Notes under the pieces: model-generated
Told to the model about the DNA's origin: nothing
The model's database searches: none
The model's input: the letters and a program-made list of their open reading frames with translations, nothing else
In this document: positions 50,917-61,051 of the stretch, in pieces
Position numbering within the stretch: position 1 is the first letter of the stretch
Layout of the letters: the number at the start of each line of letters is the position of its first letter
Assembly: GCF_900107205.1 (NCBI RefSeq)
Contig: NZ_FNPC01000005.1
Span: 186,001-250,000, forward strand
Direction of reading: 5' to 3'
DNA: 64,000 bases
Source of the DNA: Halopenitus persicus
GTDB lineage: Archaea > Halobacteriota > Halobacteria > Halobacteriales > Haloferacaceae
Translations under genes and position numbers: made by a program

Positions 50917-51570
50917 CTACCGCGCGTTCTCGATCGCCGTGGAGACGGCGTCGGCGGTCGGCGCGGAGACGGGCTCCCCGTTGACGAACACCGTCGGGGT
51001 TCCCTGGACGCCGCGGCCGACCCCGGCCTCCCGGTCGGCCGAGACGACCGCCTCATACGTGCCGGACTCGCCGTCACGGATCGCGGAACACGGGTCGCCG
51101 CCGGCCTCCTCGGCGGCGTAGCCCACGATGTCCCAGGAGTACGACTCGTGGTGCTCGAAGGCGGTCTTGGCGAACGCGAAGAACGCCTCGTCGCCCTGCC
51201 GGTCCTGAACGCCCCTCGCGGCGTTCGCGACGCCCGGCGACCAGGTGTCGTGGACCGGGATCGGGAAGTCCCAGTGCTCGTACCGAATGATCCCGGGGTC
51301 GACGTACTCCGACTCGATCGTCGGCGACTCCTCGAGCTCCCAGGTCGCACAATGTGGGCACGCGAAGTCCTTGAACACGGCGACGGTGACGTCGGCCTCG
51401 GGATCGCCGATCACGGGTCGCGGCAGCTCCGAGACCGAGTCGGTCGACGAGCTCGTGTCGCAGTCGTAGTCGGGGATGCCCGAACCACCGCCGCCGCCGA
51501 GACAGCCCGCGACGCCGATCGACGCGGCGGTTCCGACGGACGACAGGACGGCACGGCGGGAAGTACGCAT
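50917..51570 (-). CDS. DsbA-like thioredoxin-fold lipoprotein
   Basis: 217 residues. The signal MRTSRRAVLSSVGTAASIGV is followed by lipobox VAGC near residue 23 and a Gly/Ser-rich linker. The DsbA-type thioredoxin fold shows VAVFKDFACPHCATWE near 63-78 with the active-site CPHC. The cis-Pro segment GVQGTPTVFVNGEPV lies near 188-202. It likely catalyses disulphide formation or exchange in exported proteins. An extra Cys pair (DYDCDTS, GGDPCSAI) could form a structural disulphide. A CTTATT element (plus-strand reading) at 51595-51600 is the TATA box, so the start at 51570 is leaderless. Confidence 0.9.
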   Translation of the reverse strand: MRTSRRAVLSSVGTAASIGVAGCLGGGGGSGIPDYDCDTSSSTDSVSELPRPVIGDPEADVTVAVFKDFACPHCATWELEESPTIESEYVDPGIIRYEHWDFPIPVHDTWSPGVANAARGVQDRQGDEAFFAFAKTAFEHHESYSWDIVGYAAEEAGGDPCSAIRDGESGTYEAVVSADREAGVGRGVQGTPTVFVNGEPVSAPTADAVSTAIENAR

Positions 51571-51653
51571 ACGGTCGGTTCGGGAGCGCGGACACTTATT
51601 GGCACCGAGACCGGTCGCCGTGACGATCGGGCGTCGCGGCGACGGGCTGACGC

Positions 51654-51809
51654 TCACACCCGCTTTGACCGGGCTTCCCTGACGCCGGCTCCGTCGCGGA
51701 CCATGTCCTCACAGTCCGGGCACACGCGGACGGTGTCGAACTCCGGCGGCGCGAACACCCTGACGTACCGCTCGGTAACGAACGAGCCGCAGTTCCTACA
51801 TTCCGGCAT
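51654..51809 (-). CDS. Small double-CxxC zinc-ribbon protein (DUF7563-like)
   Basis: 51 residues, too short for ordinary gene callers. It begins MPECRNCGSFVTERYVRVFA, and a second knuckle VCPDCEDMVRDGAG lies near 30-43; it ends ARSKRV. Four Cys in CxxC pairs form a zinc ribbon. Wording matches a widespread haloarchaeal mini-protein as I remember it. It is divergent from msrA and upstream of the DsbA-like gene on the same strand. Role unknown, possibly nucleic-acid or protein binding. Confidence 0.8.
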   Translation of the reverse strand: MPECRNCGSFVTERYVRVFAPPEFDTVRVCPDCEDMVRDGAGVREARSKRV

Positions 51810-51891
51810 TACTCCGACATAGGGAATCACCCTAAGTAGTGCTTTGGGCCGAGGCTGATGTCACCGATTCACAAACGTCGACCGGGGATCC

Positions 51892-51955
51892 GATTCGCCC
51901 GTCACGGATCGAGAGTGCGATTCGCCCGTCACGGATCGAGAGTATGATTCGCCCG
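51892..51955. repeat. 27-bp tandem repeat, about 2.4 copies upstream of msrA
   Basis: GATTCGCCCGTCACGGATCG starts at 51892 and 51919, and GATTCGCCCG at 51946 (period 27). It fills the gap just before the msrA promoter. Confidence 0.9.
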
Positions 51956-51990
51956 CCGAGGTTAAGACGCCGGCGAGCGTACCGGATCCC

Positions 51991-52533
51991 ATGACCGACA
52001 CGACCGCGACGGCGACGTTCGGCGGCGGCTGCTTCTGGTGTACCGAGGCGGCCTTCGCGGAGCTCGAGGGCATCGAATCGGTGACGTCCGGCTACGCCGG
52101 CGGCGAGACGGACGACCCGACCTACCGGGAGGTCTGCACCGGCGAAACGGGCCACGCCGAGGTCATCCAGGTGGAGTACGACCCCACCGTCATCGACTAC
52201 GGCGAGCTGCTCGAGGTCTTTTTCACGGTCCACGATCCCACCCAGCTGAACCGGCAGGGGCCCGACGTGGGCTCGCAGTACCGGTCGATCATCCTGACCC
52301 ACGACGAACAGCAGCGCCGGCAGGCCGAGGCGTACGTCGAGGCGCTGGCGGCCGAGGGCGGATACGACGACCCGATCGTGACCGAGATCGTGCCGCTGGA
52401 GACGTTCTGGCGGGCCGAGGAGAAACATCAGGACTACTTCGAGAAGAACCCGCAGGACGCGTACTGCCGGATGCACGCCCAGCCGAAGGTCGAGAAGGTC
52501 CGCGAGCGGTTCCGCGAGGAGCAGACGGCGTAG
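51991..52533 (+). CDS. msrA: Peptide methionine sulfoxide reductase A
   Basis: 180 residues. The catalytic motif is FGGGCFWCTEAAF at 10-22, with the nucleophile Cys14. Other MsrA hallmarks are SGYAGGETDDPTYREVCTGE near 33-52, GHAEVIQVEYDP, FFTVHDPTQLNRQGPDVGSQ near 77-96 and YRSIIL. It reduces methionine-S-sulfoxide in proteins using thioredoxin. The second Cys48 (VCTGETGH) and Cys161 near the C-terminus (AYCRMHA) are candidate resolving cysteines. A GTTAAG-type TATA-like string precedes the ATG by about 27 nt. Confidence 0.95.
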   Translation: MTDTTATATFGGGCFWCTEAAFAELEGIESVTSGYAGGETDDPTYREVCTGETGHAEVIQVEYDPTVIDYGELLEVFFTVHDPTQLNRQGPDVGSQYRSIILTHDEQQRRQAEAYVEALAAEGGYDDPIVTEIVPLETFWRAEEKHQDYFEKNPQDAYCRMHAQPKVEKVRERFREEQTA

Positions 52534-52627
52534 TTCGGGGTGAATCGGCACACGTTCGGCAGTTCGAACGCGACCGCCGACCCGCACGGAACGGTACTTC
52601 TTTGAGCGACGGCGTGAACGGTCGAAC

Positions 52628-53059
52628 ATGGTCACGCTGGGACTGGTCGTCGCGCGGTTCAACGACTCCGTGACGGAGCCGATGGCGGAGGCGGCGCGGT
52701 CGGCCGCCGCGGAGCGGGACGCCACGATCGAACACGAGATCCCCGTTCCCGGCGCCTACGACGCGCCGCTTGCGGCCGACCGCCTCGCGCGCCGCGATGA
52801 CGTCGACGCGGTCGTCGTCGTGGGCGCGATCGTCACCGGCGACACCGACCACGACCGCGTGATCGGCTCGGCCGCCGCCGAGCAGCTGACGGCGGTGAGC
52901 CTCGACCGGGACACGCCGGTCACCTTCGGCGTCAGCGGCCCCGGGATGTCCGGCGCGGAGGCCCGCGAACGGGTCGAGAAGGGCGCCGACGCGGCCCACG
53001 CGGCGGTCGATCTGGTCGAGGATCTCCCCGACTCCGAACCCGACGACCCCGAGCCGTAA
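52628..53059 (+). CDS. ribH: 6,7-dimethyl-8-ribityllumazine synthase
   Basis: 143 residues. RibH condenses 5-amino-6-ribitylaminouracil with 3,4-dihydroxybutanone phosphate to give the riboflavin precursor. Motifs are LGLVVARFNDSVTEPM near 4-19 (substrate Phe/Asn), EIPVPGAYDAPLAAD near 38-52, VVVVGAIVTGDTDHDRVIGS near 61-80 with the catalytic His, and PVTFGVSGPGMSGAEARERV near 99-118. The acidic tail is typical for haloarchaea. The next gene is an aminotransferase 93 nt downstream. Confidence 0.9.
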   Translation: MVTLGLVVARFNDSVTEPMAEAARSAAAERDATIEHEIPVPGAYDAPLAADRLARRDDVDAVVVVGAIVTGDTDHDRVIGSAAAEQLTAVSLDRDTPVTFGVSGPGMSGAEARERVEKGADAAHAAVDLVEDLPDSEPDDPEP

Positions 53060-53152
53060 CGACGACCGAACCACCACGACACCAAGGACGCGACCGCGGA
53101 CCGACCGGACGCAACCACACCGACAACCGACGCCACACAGCCCGAGACAACA

Positions 53153-54301
53153 ATGACCGACGACTTCACCGACCGTATCCAGCGAGTAGAACCGAGCGCG
53201 ACCCTGGCGATCTCCAACCTCGCCGCCGAGAAGGAGGCGGAGGGGGCGGACATCGTCGACCTCTCCGTGGGCGAGCCCGACTTCGACACCCCGGAGAACA
53301 TCGTCGAGGCCGGCACCGAGGCCCTCGAGGCCGGCCACACCGGCTACACCTCCTCGAACGGGGTTCCCGAACTGAAGGTCGCGATCGCCGAGAAGCTCCG
53401 GGGCGACGGCATCGAGGCGGAGGCGGACGAGGTGATCGTCACCCCCGGTGCGAAACAGGCCCTCTACGAGACCGTCCAGACGCTGGTCGAGGACGGCGAC
53501 GAGGTCGTGCTTCTGGACCCCGCGTGGGTCTCCTACGAGGCGATGGTCAAGCTCGCCGGGGGTGACCTCCAGCGCGTCGACCTGGCGCCGCACGACTTCC
53601 AGCTCGAACCCGCGCTCGACGCCCTCGAGGACGCGGTCTCGGACGATACCGAGCTCCTGATCGTCAACTCCCCCTCGAACCCGACCGGCGCGGTCTACTC
53701 CGACGCCGCCCTCGAGGGCGTCCGCGACCTGGCCGTCGACCACGACGTCACGGTGGTGGCCGACGAGATCTACGAGCGCATCACCTACGGCGTCGAGCCG
53801 ACCTCGCTGGCGACCCTCGAGGGAATGGCCGACCGGACGGTCACGATCAACGGCTTCTCGAAGGCGTTCTCGATGACCGGCTGGCGGCTCGGCTACCTCC
53901 ACGCCACCGAGGCGTTCGTCTCGCAGGCGGGCAAGCTCCACTCCCACTCGGTCTCGTGTGCGACGAACTTCGTCCAGCGGGCCGGGATCGAGGCGCTCGC
54001 GAACACCGACGAGGCGGTCGTGGAGATGCGGGACGCCTTCCGCGACCGGCGGGACCTGCTCGTCGACCTGCTTGCCGACCACGGCGTCGACGTCGCCGTT
54101 CCCGACGGCGCCTTTTATATGATGCTTCCGGTCGACGAGGACGACCAGGCGTGGTGTGAGGCCGCCATCGAGCAGGCGCACGTCGCCTGCGTGCCCGGGT
54201 CGGCGTTCAACGCGCCCGGCTACGCGCGGATCTCCTACGCGGCGAGCGAGCAGCGGCTCCGCGAGGCGATCGAGCGGCTGGCCGACAACGACCTGCTATA
54301 G
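53153..54301 (+). CDS. Class I/II PLP-dependent aminotransferase (aspartate aminotransferase-like)
   Basis: 382 residues of the AAT subgroup I-gamma. Seen are DLSVGEPDFDTPENIVEAG near 37-55, GHTGYTSSNGVPELKVAIAE near 61-80, VTPGAKQALYETV near 98-110, LIVNSPSNPTGAVYSD near 167-182, and the Schiff-base Lys in TINGFSKAFSMTGWRLGYL near 228-246. Its usual role is aspartate or aromatic/branched-chain transamination. It precedes an Lrp-like regulator and a second, similar aminotransferase, so the pair may share regulation. The start is fixed by MTDDFTDRIQRVEPS. Confidence 0.92.
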   Translation: MTDDFTDRIQRVEPSATLAISNLAAEKEAEGADIVDLSVGEPDFDTPENIVEAGTEALEAGHTGYTSSNGVPELKVAIAEKLRGDGIEAEADEVIVTPGAKQALYETVQTLVEDGDEVVLLDPAWVSYEAMVKLAGGDLQRVDLAPHDFQLEPALDALEDAVSDDTELLIVNSPSNPTGAVYSDAALEGVRDLAVDHDVTVVADEIYERITYGVEPTSLATLEGMADRTVTINGFSKAFSMTGWRLGYLHATEAFVSQAGKLHSHSVSCATNFVQRAGIEALANTDEAVVEMRDAFRDRRDLLVDLLADHGVDVAVPDGAFYMMLPVDEDDQAWCEAAIEQAHVACVPGSAFNAPGYARISYAASEQRLREAIERLADNDLL

Positions 54302-54408
54302 GCTCGACGATTTCCTCCGTCAGCGGACTCCCCATCCCGACGGCGCCAACCCACGCGGATCGACCACGCACCGCTACCCCTTTGAGGGCGGGGTCGCATT
54401 CGGCACGT

Positions 54409-54897
54409 ATGAGCGACGAGCGGGAGGTACTCGACGTACTGACCACGAACGCCCGCGAGAGCACCGCGGACATCGCGGCACAGACCGGCCTCGATGAGGA
54501 CGCCGTCGAGGAGGCGATCGCGTCGCTCGAGCGGCGCGGCGTCGTCCACGGCTACCAGGCGGTCGTCGACTGGGACCGCGCCGGGACGGACCGCGTTCGG
54601 GCCATCGTCGAGCTCAACGTCGAACTCGACCGCGAGACGGGCTACGAGGAGATCGCCGACCGGATCGCGAAGTTCCCGGCCGTCGAGGCCCTACACCTCG
54701 TGTCGGGCGATTACGACTTCGCCGCCGAGGTGGCCGGCGACTCGATGCAGGACGTCTCCGGGTTCGTCTCCGAGCAGGTCGCGCCGATCCCCGAGATCAC
54801 CCAGACGGTGACCCACTACGTCATGGAGACGTACAAGGACGGCGGCGTCAGGTTCGGCGACCGGGACGAGGACGACCGGCTCTCCGTCTCGCCATGA
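54409..54897 (+). CDS. Lrp/AsnC family transcriptional regulator
   Basis: 162 residues. The N-terminal helix-turn-helix covers about 1-55 (DIAAQTGLDEDAVEEAIASL near 24-43). The RAM/AsnC ligand-binding domain spans about 65-145 with VRAIVELNVELDRETGYEEI, ALHLVSGDYDFAAEVAGDSM near 96-115 and TQTVTHYVMETYKDGG. It probably senses an amino acid. The Met at 54409 fits the family start; the Met 27 nt upstream lacks support. Its stop overlaps the next start (ATGA), so it is coupled to the second aminotransferase and may regulate it and the gene at 53153. Confidence 0.9.
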   Translation: MSDEREVLDVLTTNARESTADIAAQTGLDEDAVEEAIASLERRGVVHGYQAVVDWDRAGTDRVRAIVELNVELDRETGYEEIADRIAKFPAVEALHLVSGDYDFAAEVAGDSMQDVSGFVSEQVAPIPEITQTVTHYVMETYKDGGVRFGDRDEDDRLSVSP

Positions 54898-56045
54898 ACC
54901 TCTCGGACCGCGTCACCGACCTCCCCGAGTCGGGAATCCGGAAGTTCTTCGAGCTGGCGGAGGCCCGCGACGACGTCATCTCGCTGGGCGTCGGGGAGCC
55001 GGACTTCTCGGCCCCCTGGGCGGCCCGCACCGCGGCGATCGATTCGCTGGAGCGCGGCCGGACCTCCTACACCTCGAACCGGGGGATACGCGAGCTGCGC
55101 GAGGCGATCGCCGACCACCATCGGCGCTACGACCAGGCCTACGATCCCGGCGACGAGATCCTCGTCACCACCGGCGCGAGCGAGGCGGTCGATCTGGCGC
55201 TGCGGGCGCTCGTCGACCCCGGCGACGTCGTCGCGATCCACGAGCCGACCTACATCTCCTACGGCCCCGGCGTGGAGCTGGCCGGCGGCGAGCCGCTGTC
55301 GGTGCCCACGCGCGCGGCCGACGACTTCGCGTTGACCCGGGAGCGCCTCGCCGCCGCCGGCGCCGAACGGGCCGACACGCTGGTGTTGTGTTACCCGAAC
55401 AACCCCACCGGCGCGGTGATGACCGGGGAGCAGCTCGCCGCGGTCGCGGCCTTCTGTCGCGAGCACGATATCCAGGTGATCGCCGACGAGATCTACGCGG
55501 CACTCACCTACGGTCGTGACCACGAGTCGATCGCGACCCAGCCGGACATGCGCGAGCGGACGGTCGTGGTCAACGGCTTCTCGAAGGCGTACGCGATGAC
55601 GGGGCTCCGGCTGGGCTACGCGCTCGGGCCCGCCGAGGCGATCGACGCGATGAACCGGATCCACCAGTACACGATGCTGTCCGCCCCGACGACCGCCCAG
55701 TACGCGGCGCTGGAGGGACTCCGGTCGTGCGATTCGGAGGTCGCGGAGATGGTGAGCGAGTACGACCGTCGCCGCCGGTTCGTCCACTCGCGGTTCCGGG
55801 AGATGGGTCTCGACTGCTTCGAGCCGCGTGGCGCCTTCTACGCGTTCCCCGACTGCGGCGGCGACGACGAGCGGTTCGCCGAGGAGCTGCTGGAGTCACA
55901 GGGCGTGGCGGTCGTTCCCGGCTCGGTCTTCGGGGAGGGCGGCGAGGGACATCTCCGCGTCTCCTACGCGACGAGCATGCGCGAGCTGAAGCGGGCGACC
56001 GACCGGATCGAGACGTTCCTGACCGAGCGACGACAGACGCCCTAG
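54894..56045 (+). CDS. Class I/II PLP-dependent aminotransferase
   Basis: 383 residues. Motifs parallel those of the gene at 53153: SLGVGEPDFSAPWAARTAAI near 32-51, RTSYTSNRGIRELREAIADH near 57-76, LVTTGASEAVDLALRALVDP near 90-109, LCYPNNPTGAVM near 164-175, and the catalytic Lys in VVNGFSKAYAMTGLRLGYAL near 224-243. It starts inside the Lrp-like gene's stop codon, so the two are translationally coupled. The pair of divergent aminotransferases with a shared sensor suggests amino acid balancing. Substrate not determined. Confidence 0.9.
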   Translation: MNLSDRVTDLPESGIRKFFELAEARDDVISLGVGEPDFSAPWAARTAAIDSLERGRTSYTSNRGIRELREAIADHHRRYDQAYDPGDEILVTTGASEAVDLALRALVDPGDVVAIHEPTYISYGPGVELAGGEPLSVPTRAADDFALTRERLAAAGAERADTLVLCYPNNPTGAVMTGEQLAAVAAFCREHDIQVIADEIYAALTYGRDHESIATQPDMRERTVVVNGFSKAYAMTGLRLGYALGPAEAIDAMNRIHQYTMLSAPTTAQYAALEGLRSCDSEVAEMVSEYDRRRRFVHSRFREMGLDCFEPRGAFYAFPDCGGDDERFAEELLESQGVAVVPGSVFGEGGEGHLRVSYATSMRELKRATDRIETFLTERRQTP

Positions 56046-56186
56046 CGACGTCGTCCGTTCCGATTCGTTTTCCACACCCGAATAAGAATAACAGTCGATA
56101 CGGTAGATGCGGGTATATTTTCCAACCCATCGGAAAATCCGAATTCATTGCGAAGAGTTATCACGAACGAACCACCACGAGGGGGT

Positions 56187-57347
56187 ATGGACTTCGATCT
56201 CACCGACGAGCAGAAACAGCTGCGCGAGGAGGTTCGGCGGTTCGCCGACAACGAGATCCGGCCGATCGCGAGCGAGCACGACCGGGAGGAGTCGTATCCG
56301 TACGAGGTGGTCGAGAAGGCGGCCGAGATGGGACTGATCGCGCCCCACGTCCCCGTCGAGTACGGCGGCGTCGGCTACTCGGCGATCGAGAACGCGATCA
56401 TCATCGAGGAGCTGTTCGCGGTGGACCCGGGGATCGGGCTGTGCATCTCGGGCGCGGGGTTCGGCGCGGAGGCGATCATGGAGTTCGGAACCGAGGAGCA
56501 AAAGGAGGAGGTCCTCCCCGCGGTCACCAGCGGCGAGTCGCTTCTGGGGTCGGCGATCAGCGAGCCGCAGGCCGGGTCCGACGTCACGTCGATCGCGACG
56601 CGGGCCGAGAAGGACGGCGACGAGTGGGTCCTCAACGGGTCGAAGATGTGGATCACAAACGGCACGGTGGGCGACTACTTCGTCGTCCTCTGTGAGACCG
56701 ACCCGGAGATCGAGGACCGCTACTCGGGCTACTCACAGATCCTCGTCGAGGCCGACCGCGACGGCTTCGAGGCCGAGAAGATCACCGGCAAGATGGGCGT
56801 CCGCGCCAGCGACACCGCGGAGGTCTACCTCGACGACGTCCGCGTCCCCGAGGAGAACCTGGTCGGCCAGCGCGGGATGGGCTTTCTCCAGCTGATGCAG
56901 TTCTTCGACGAGACCCGGACCGCCATCGCCGCCCAGGGAGTCGGGATCGCGAAGGGTGCAACCGAGCGGGCGCTCGAGTACGCACAGGAGCGCGAGCAGT
57001 TCGACCGCCCGATCAGCGATTTCCAGGCGATCAAACACAAGCTCGCCGAGATGCGCACGAACACCGAGGCGGCGCGCTGGCTCACCTACTGCTCCGCGTG
57101 GTCGGTCGACGCCGACCCCGACCGAGCCACCGCGCTCGCCTCGATGGCCAAGGAGTTCGCCTCGCGGATCGCGGTCGAGGCCGCCGACGAGGCCGTCCAG
57201 ATCCACGGCGGCGCCGGCTACGTCGACGACCACGACGTCGAGCGGCTCTACCGCGACGCGAAGATCACCCAGATCTACGAGGGGACGACCGAGATCCAGA
57301 AGAACATCATCGCACGGGAGCTGCTCGGCGACGGGATCGGCGTCTGA
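56187..57347 (+). CDS. Acyl-CoA dehydrogenase
   Basis: 386 residues, the complete FAD-dependent acyl-CoA dehydrogenase fold. Motifs are [20 protein letters not shown] at the start, [20 protein letters not shown] near 130-149 (FAD/substrate loop), [20 protein letters not shown] near 156-175, [20 protein letters not shown] near 232-251, and [19 protein letters not shown] near 364-382, which carries the catalytic Glu. It oxidises acyl-CoA to enoyl-CoA and passes electrons to ETF. The start at 56187 fits the family; a longer frame from 56148 adds 13 residues. An AT-rich patch at 56085-56160 is the probable promoter. Confidence 0.93.
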   Translation: MDFDLTDEQKQLREEVRRFADNEIRPIASEHDREESYPYEVVEKAAEMGLIAPHVPVEYGGVGYSAIENAIIIEELFAVDPGIGLCISGAGFGAEAIMEFGTEEQKEEVLPAVTSGESLLGSAISEPQAGSDVTSIATRAEKDGDEWVLNGSKMWITNGTVGDYFVVLCETDPEIEDRYSGYSQILVEADRDGFEAEKITGKMGVRASDTAEVYLDDVRVPEENLVGQRGMGFLQLMQFFDETRTAIAAQGVGIAKGATERALEYAQEREQFDRPISDFQAIKHKLAEMRTNTEAARWLTYCSAWSVDADPDRATALASMAKEFASRIAVEAADEAVQIHGGAGYVDDHDVERLYRDAKITQIYEGTTEIQKNIIARELLGDGIGV

Positions 57348-57401
57348 GCGGTCGAAACGCGGCCAACAGGGCGACCGGTCAGCAGCGCCACCCCGAGCGG
57401 C

Positions 57402-58490
57402 TCAGCGCACGCCCATCTCGTCGAGCCGCTCGGGAAGATACGTGTCGGTGACGAAATCGAGCCCGCGGCTCGCCAGGGCCTGCTGCTCGGACTTCTTGCC
57501 GATGTCGAGCTGCAGCTCGATCTGTTCCTCCCAGTAGTCGGTCTGGAAGCGGGGGTCCTCGAGCTCCGATTCGAGGGCGTTCACGTCGGAGTCGGAGAGG
57601 GGATCGCTTGGCAGGTCGTACTCGACGATATCAGCCGGCCGAATCCCGATGAACCGCGCGTCCGGCGTGGCGAGATACTCCGAGAGATGTGCGGACTTGA
57701 TCGAGCCGTACGCCACCGAGCCGAAGATGCGATACGACCACGGGTCGCCGTCGGTGAAGACGACCACCGGCAGGTCGAGCTCGTCGTTGAGCCGCCGGGT
57801 GATCCGGCGGGTCGCGCGCGCGGGCTGGCCCTTGAGGTGGACGACGAGGCAGTTGTAGTCGTCGTCGAAGCCGTTCTCCACGAGCCGGTCGCGCATTCCG
57901 CCGGTCTCGACGCAGAGGACGAAGTCGATGTCGTGGTCGAGGAACTCGATCATGTCCGGATTGTTGGGGATCTGGTAGCCCCCCTCGCCGACGTCCTCCT
58001 GACAGTGGATCTCCCGCTCGCCGCGGCGGGTCTGCTCGCGGAGCCGCAGCGGTCCCATCAGGGTCGCGCCCGACTCCTCCGGGCGCATATGGAAGTCCTC
58101 GCGGGTGACCCCGGAGACGATCTCCAGGTCCTCGACGAGGTCGTTCGACTCGTCCTGGCTGGTGAACTGCGCCTCGTCGTTGTCCCACGACTCCGAGAGG
58201 TAGTACAGCTCACGCAGGGTCGAGGACCGCCCCTCCTCGAGCTGGTCCGCGAGGAACTCGATCGTGTAGACCGCCTTCAGCAGCTTCCGGGCGCCGCGAA
58301 CCGAGTTCGCGCTCCGCGTCGAGGTGCGGTCGCCATAGGTCCAGACGCCGCTTTCGGGGTCGTACTCGATGTTGCTTTTCGTTCGCGTCGGCAGGGTCAT
58401 CTCCGGAATCTGCCCGCCAGCGAACTGGTCGTAGAACTCCGCCGCAAGGTCGATGAGCTGTGCTCGTGCGTCCTGGTCGTTGGTTGCCAT
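57402..58490 (-). CDS. top6A: DNA topoisomerase VI subunit A
   Basis: 362 residues, Spo11-like. The 5Y-CAP domain has [15 protein letters not shown] near 89-103, with the DNA-attacking Tyr in the YY pair (96/97). The Toprim domain shows the Glu in [18 protein letters not shown] near 198-215 and DxD in [15 protein letters not shown] near 243-257. With subunit B it makes an A2B2 type IIB topoisomerase that relaxes and decatenates DNA. Its ATG overlaps the top6B stop by one base (TGATG-type), so it is coupled to it. The C-terminus [16 protein letters not shown] matches the family end. Confidence 0.96.
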   Translation of the reverse strand: MATNDQDARAQLIDLAAEFYDQFAGGQIPEMTLPTRTKSNIEYDPESGVWTYGDRTSTRSANSVRGARKLLKAVYTIEFLADQLEEGRSSTLRELYYLSESWDNDEAQFTSQDESNDLVEDLEIVSGVTREDFHMRPEESGATLMGPLRLREQTRRGEREIHCQEDVGEGGYQIPNNPDMIEFLDHDIDFVLCVETGGMRDRLVENGFDDDYNCLVVHLKGQPARATRRITRRLNDELDLPVVVFTDGDPWSYRIFGSVAYGSIKSAHLSEYLATPDARFIGIRPADIVEYDLPSDPLSDSDVNALESELEDPRFQTDYWEEQIELQLDIGKKSEQQALASRGLDFVTDTYLPERLDEMGVR

Positions 58491-60934
58491 CAGGCGTTCA
58501 CCGTGAGTTTCTCGGCCTCGACGCCGTCGACGCTCACGTCGAAGTCGGCGTCGTCAGCCACCGTGTACGTCAGCGTTGCCTCCTCGCCGGCCGCGACGGT
58601 CGGTTTCCACTGCAGGAACCACTCGCCGTCCATATCGACGACCGTCCCGCCGGTGGGGTCGGTCGGCTCCGCCGAGACGATCTCCGTGATCTCGAGGTCC
58701 TCGTTCGTGTCCGAATGGTTCTCGACCCGGAGCGTGACGGCGATCTCGTCGTCGCCGTCGAACTCGCGTTCGACGCTGACGTTGTTCATGATGCGTGCGA
58801 GCGCGCCGTCGATGTCGGGACGCTCGCGGCCGGTCACCTCCGCGACCTTGTCGGCCATCTCCGGGAGGATGCGCCCGAGAACGTCCTGCTTCTCCCGGCG
58901 CTTTTGCATCGAGCGCCGCTTGTTGAGGAACGACTTCAGCTCCCGGGCCGCCTCGCGGATGGCGAGCTCGATCTCGTCCTCGATCTCCGGGATGTTCGCG
59001 AGCGCGTCCTTCGACTCGCTCGTGAACGGGACGTTCGTGGAGGCGACGTGGACCATGATCACCGCCGGTCCGCTCGGCAGTCCGCTGCCGCCGGGCTGGT
59101 CGAGCCCGTAGTTGCGCCAGCCGATCGACTTGATCACGTCCGTCGTCGCACAGGCGCCGCGCTGGTAGACCAGCGGGACCCGGTTCGCGAAGCGCATCAC
59201 CTCGACGCCGCCGTCGGCCGGGATCTCGCCGCCGTAGGCGATCCCCGCCTCGACGATGAAGGGGTCGCCGCCGTGGACCTCGGCGTCCCGCGTCGCGGCC
59301 GCGTAGAAGTCCGCGTCGAACTCCTTCCGGAGTCCCGCCTCGACGAGATCCTCGGTGATCGGCGCCAGACAGTCGGTGGGCGGCGACAGGATGTCCGTCT
59401 CGCGCATCGCCTCCAACAGCTCCGCGGCGGCGTCGCGGTTCTCCGCCACCGCGTTGACGTTCGGTGGATCGTCGGGCACCGTCTCCATCAGCGACCAGAG
59501 CGCGTCGGCGACGTTCTCCCGGGCCGTCTCGCCGAAGCTGACGTCCCGCTGGTCGACCACGAAGTTGGCGGCGTCGGCGATCTCGCGGTCGAGGTCCGAA
59601 CGGGTGAACCGGAATCGCTCGTCGCCGTGGTTCGCGAGGCGGCGCGCGAGCGCCTCCGCGACCGCGCGAACCGTCCCGTCGTCCTTGCGCGTGCTCGTCG
59701 CGTCCTCGATGACCGCGTGGAGGTCGTCCGTGATGAGGTCCCGCGTCTCGTCGTCGGGCGCGTCCTCGGCGTCGCCGTAGGCGGTGAGCTCGGTCCACGC
59801 GGCGGCGATCGCGTTCTCGCGGACCGTGTTCCCGAACGTCTTGCCGGTGTCAGCCGCGACCTCCTCGGCGATCGTCTCGACGATCCCGGTCAGTTCGGCG
59901 TGTGTGAGCCGGTCGTGGTTCCCGACCGTCTCCGCCACCCGGCTCGCGAACGTCTCGGTGGCCGCCGCACCCTTGTTGGAGACGGCGTCCGCGACCGCGG
60001 CCGCGACGTCGGCGTCCTCGTGGGCGGCGGGCGGCCGCCAGGCGAGCTCCCGGCCGAAATGCCGGTCGCGGAAGTTCGCGAGCACGGAGTCGGCCGTCTT
60101 CTTTCCGACCCGGGTGAACTCCCCCTGGAGGAACCCGGAGATCGAGTAGGAGTCGGTCGCCTCCAGCATCTTGATGAGCGTCCCGAGCTCGACGCCGTGG
60201 GGATGGGGCCGGATCTCGGAGGTCTCCGCGGGCAGCTGGTCGGTCGCGCGCTCGAACTTCAGCGGCTCGTCGAGGCCCGGTTCGCGCAGCTCGATCCGGG
60301 CGTGGGGGTTGACGACCGCCGTGTGTTTGATGTAATCGTGCAGCTGGGACCGGGCGCGCATGTTCGCCTCCATCTCGAGCTCGATGCGCGTCCCGTGCGG
60401 GCGGTCCCAGCTCGTCTCCTCGTCGGCCTTGATCTCCGGCTCGTTCGTGTCGGTGTCGATTATCAGCTCGAAGTACTGGGCCCGCGACTGCCCCTTCGGC
60501 CGCGAGGTGATCCTCGCCGGCTGCCCGGAAGTGAGCTGAGAGTACAGGACGGCCGCTGAAATCCCGATCCCCTGTTGACCGCGACTCTGCTCACGGGTGT
60601 GAAAACGACTCCCATACAGCAGCTTTCCGAAGACCTTCGGGAGCTGCTCCTTCGTGATCCCGGGGCCGTTGTCCTCGATCACCAGGCGGTAGTAGTCGCC
60701 GACCTCGGTGATCTCGACGTAGATGTCCGGGAGCACGCCGGCCTCCTCGGTCGCGTCGAGGGCGTTGTCGACGGCCTCCTTCACCGCCGTCACCAGCCCG
60801 CGAGCGCCCGAGTCGAACCCGAGCATGTGTTTGTTCTTCTCGAAGAACTCGGCGATGGAGATCTCGCGTTGGCCCGCGGCCAACTCCTCGGCGATCCCCT
60901 CCTCCTCGCCGAGCGTCGACTGGATGGACGTCAT
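58490..60934 (-). CDS. top6B: DNA topoisomerase VI subunit B (enlarged haloarchaeal form)
   Basis: 814 residues. The GHKL ATPase has [19 protein letters not shown] near 49-67 (N box), VIEDNGPGI near 83-91 (G1), and [20 protein letters not shown] near 113-132 (G2). The H2TH and transducer regions follow, and the C-terminal Ig-like domain begins near 715. About 210 residues (roughly 310-520) are an insertion relative to the shorter Sulfolobus-type subunit. It contains a repeated xFGxTxRENxxxAxW unit ([32 protein letters not shown]). The start [20 protein letters not shown] is typical; an upstream extension to 61042 is not. Confidence 0.95.
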   Translation of the reverse strand: MTSIQSTLGEEEGIAEELAAGQREISIAEFFEKNKHMLGFDSGARGLVTAVKEAVDNALDATEEAGVLPDIYVEITEVGDYYRLVIEDNGPGITKEQLPKVFGKLLYGSRFHTREQSRGQQGIGISAAVLYSQLTSGQPARITSRPKGQSRAQYFELIIDTDTNEPEIKADEETSWDRPHGTRIELEMEANMRARSQLHDYIKHTAVVNPHARIELREPGLDEPLKFERATDQLPAETSEIRPHPHGVELGTLIKMLEATDSYSISGFLQGEFTRVGKKTADSVLANFRDRHFGRELAWRPPAAHEDADVAAAVADAVSNKGAAATETFASRVAETVGNHDRLTHAELTGIVETIAEEVAADTGKTFGNTVRENAIAAAWTELTAYGDAEDAPDDETRDLITDDLHAVIEDATSTRKDDGTVRAVAEALARRLANHGDERFRFTRSDLDREIADAANFVVDQRDVSFGETARENVADALWSLMETVPDDPPNVNAVAENRDAAAELLEAMRETDILSPPTDCLAPITEDLVEAGLRKEFDADFYAAATRDAEVHGGDPFIVEAGIAYGGEIPADGGVEVMRFANRVPLVYQRGACATTDVIKSIGWRNYGLDQPGGSGLPSGPAVIMVHVASTNVPFTSESKDALANIPEIEDEIELAIREAARELKSFLNKRRSMQKRREKQDVLGRILPEMADKVAEVTGRERPDIDGALARIMNNVSVEREFDGDDEIAVTLRVENHSDTNEDLEITEIVSAEPTDPTGGTVVDMDGEWFLQWKPTVAAGEEATLTYTVADDADFDVSVDGVEAEKLTVNA

Positions 60935-61051
60935 TCGATGGGAGGGTCTTACCCAGTCGGGGTTAAAACCCCTCCGGCGGCGAGGTGAAAGTGGAATCGG
61001 CGGCCCGAGACGCGGGTTCAGCCGGATGCTGCAACTCTGCACGGGATGATC

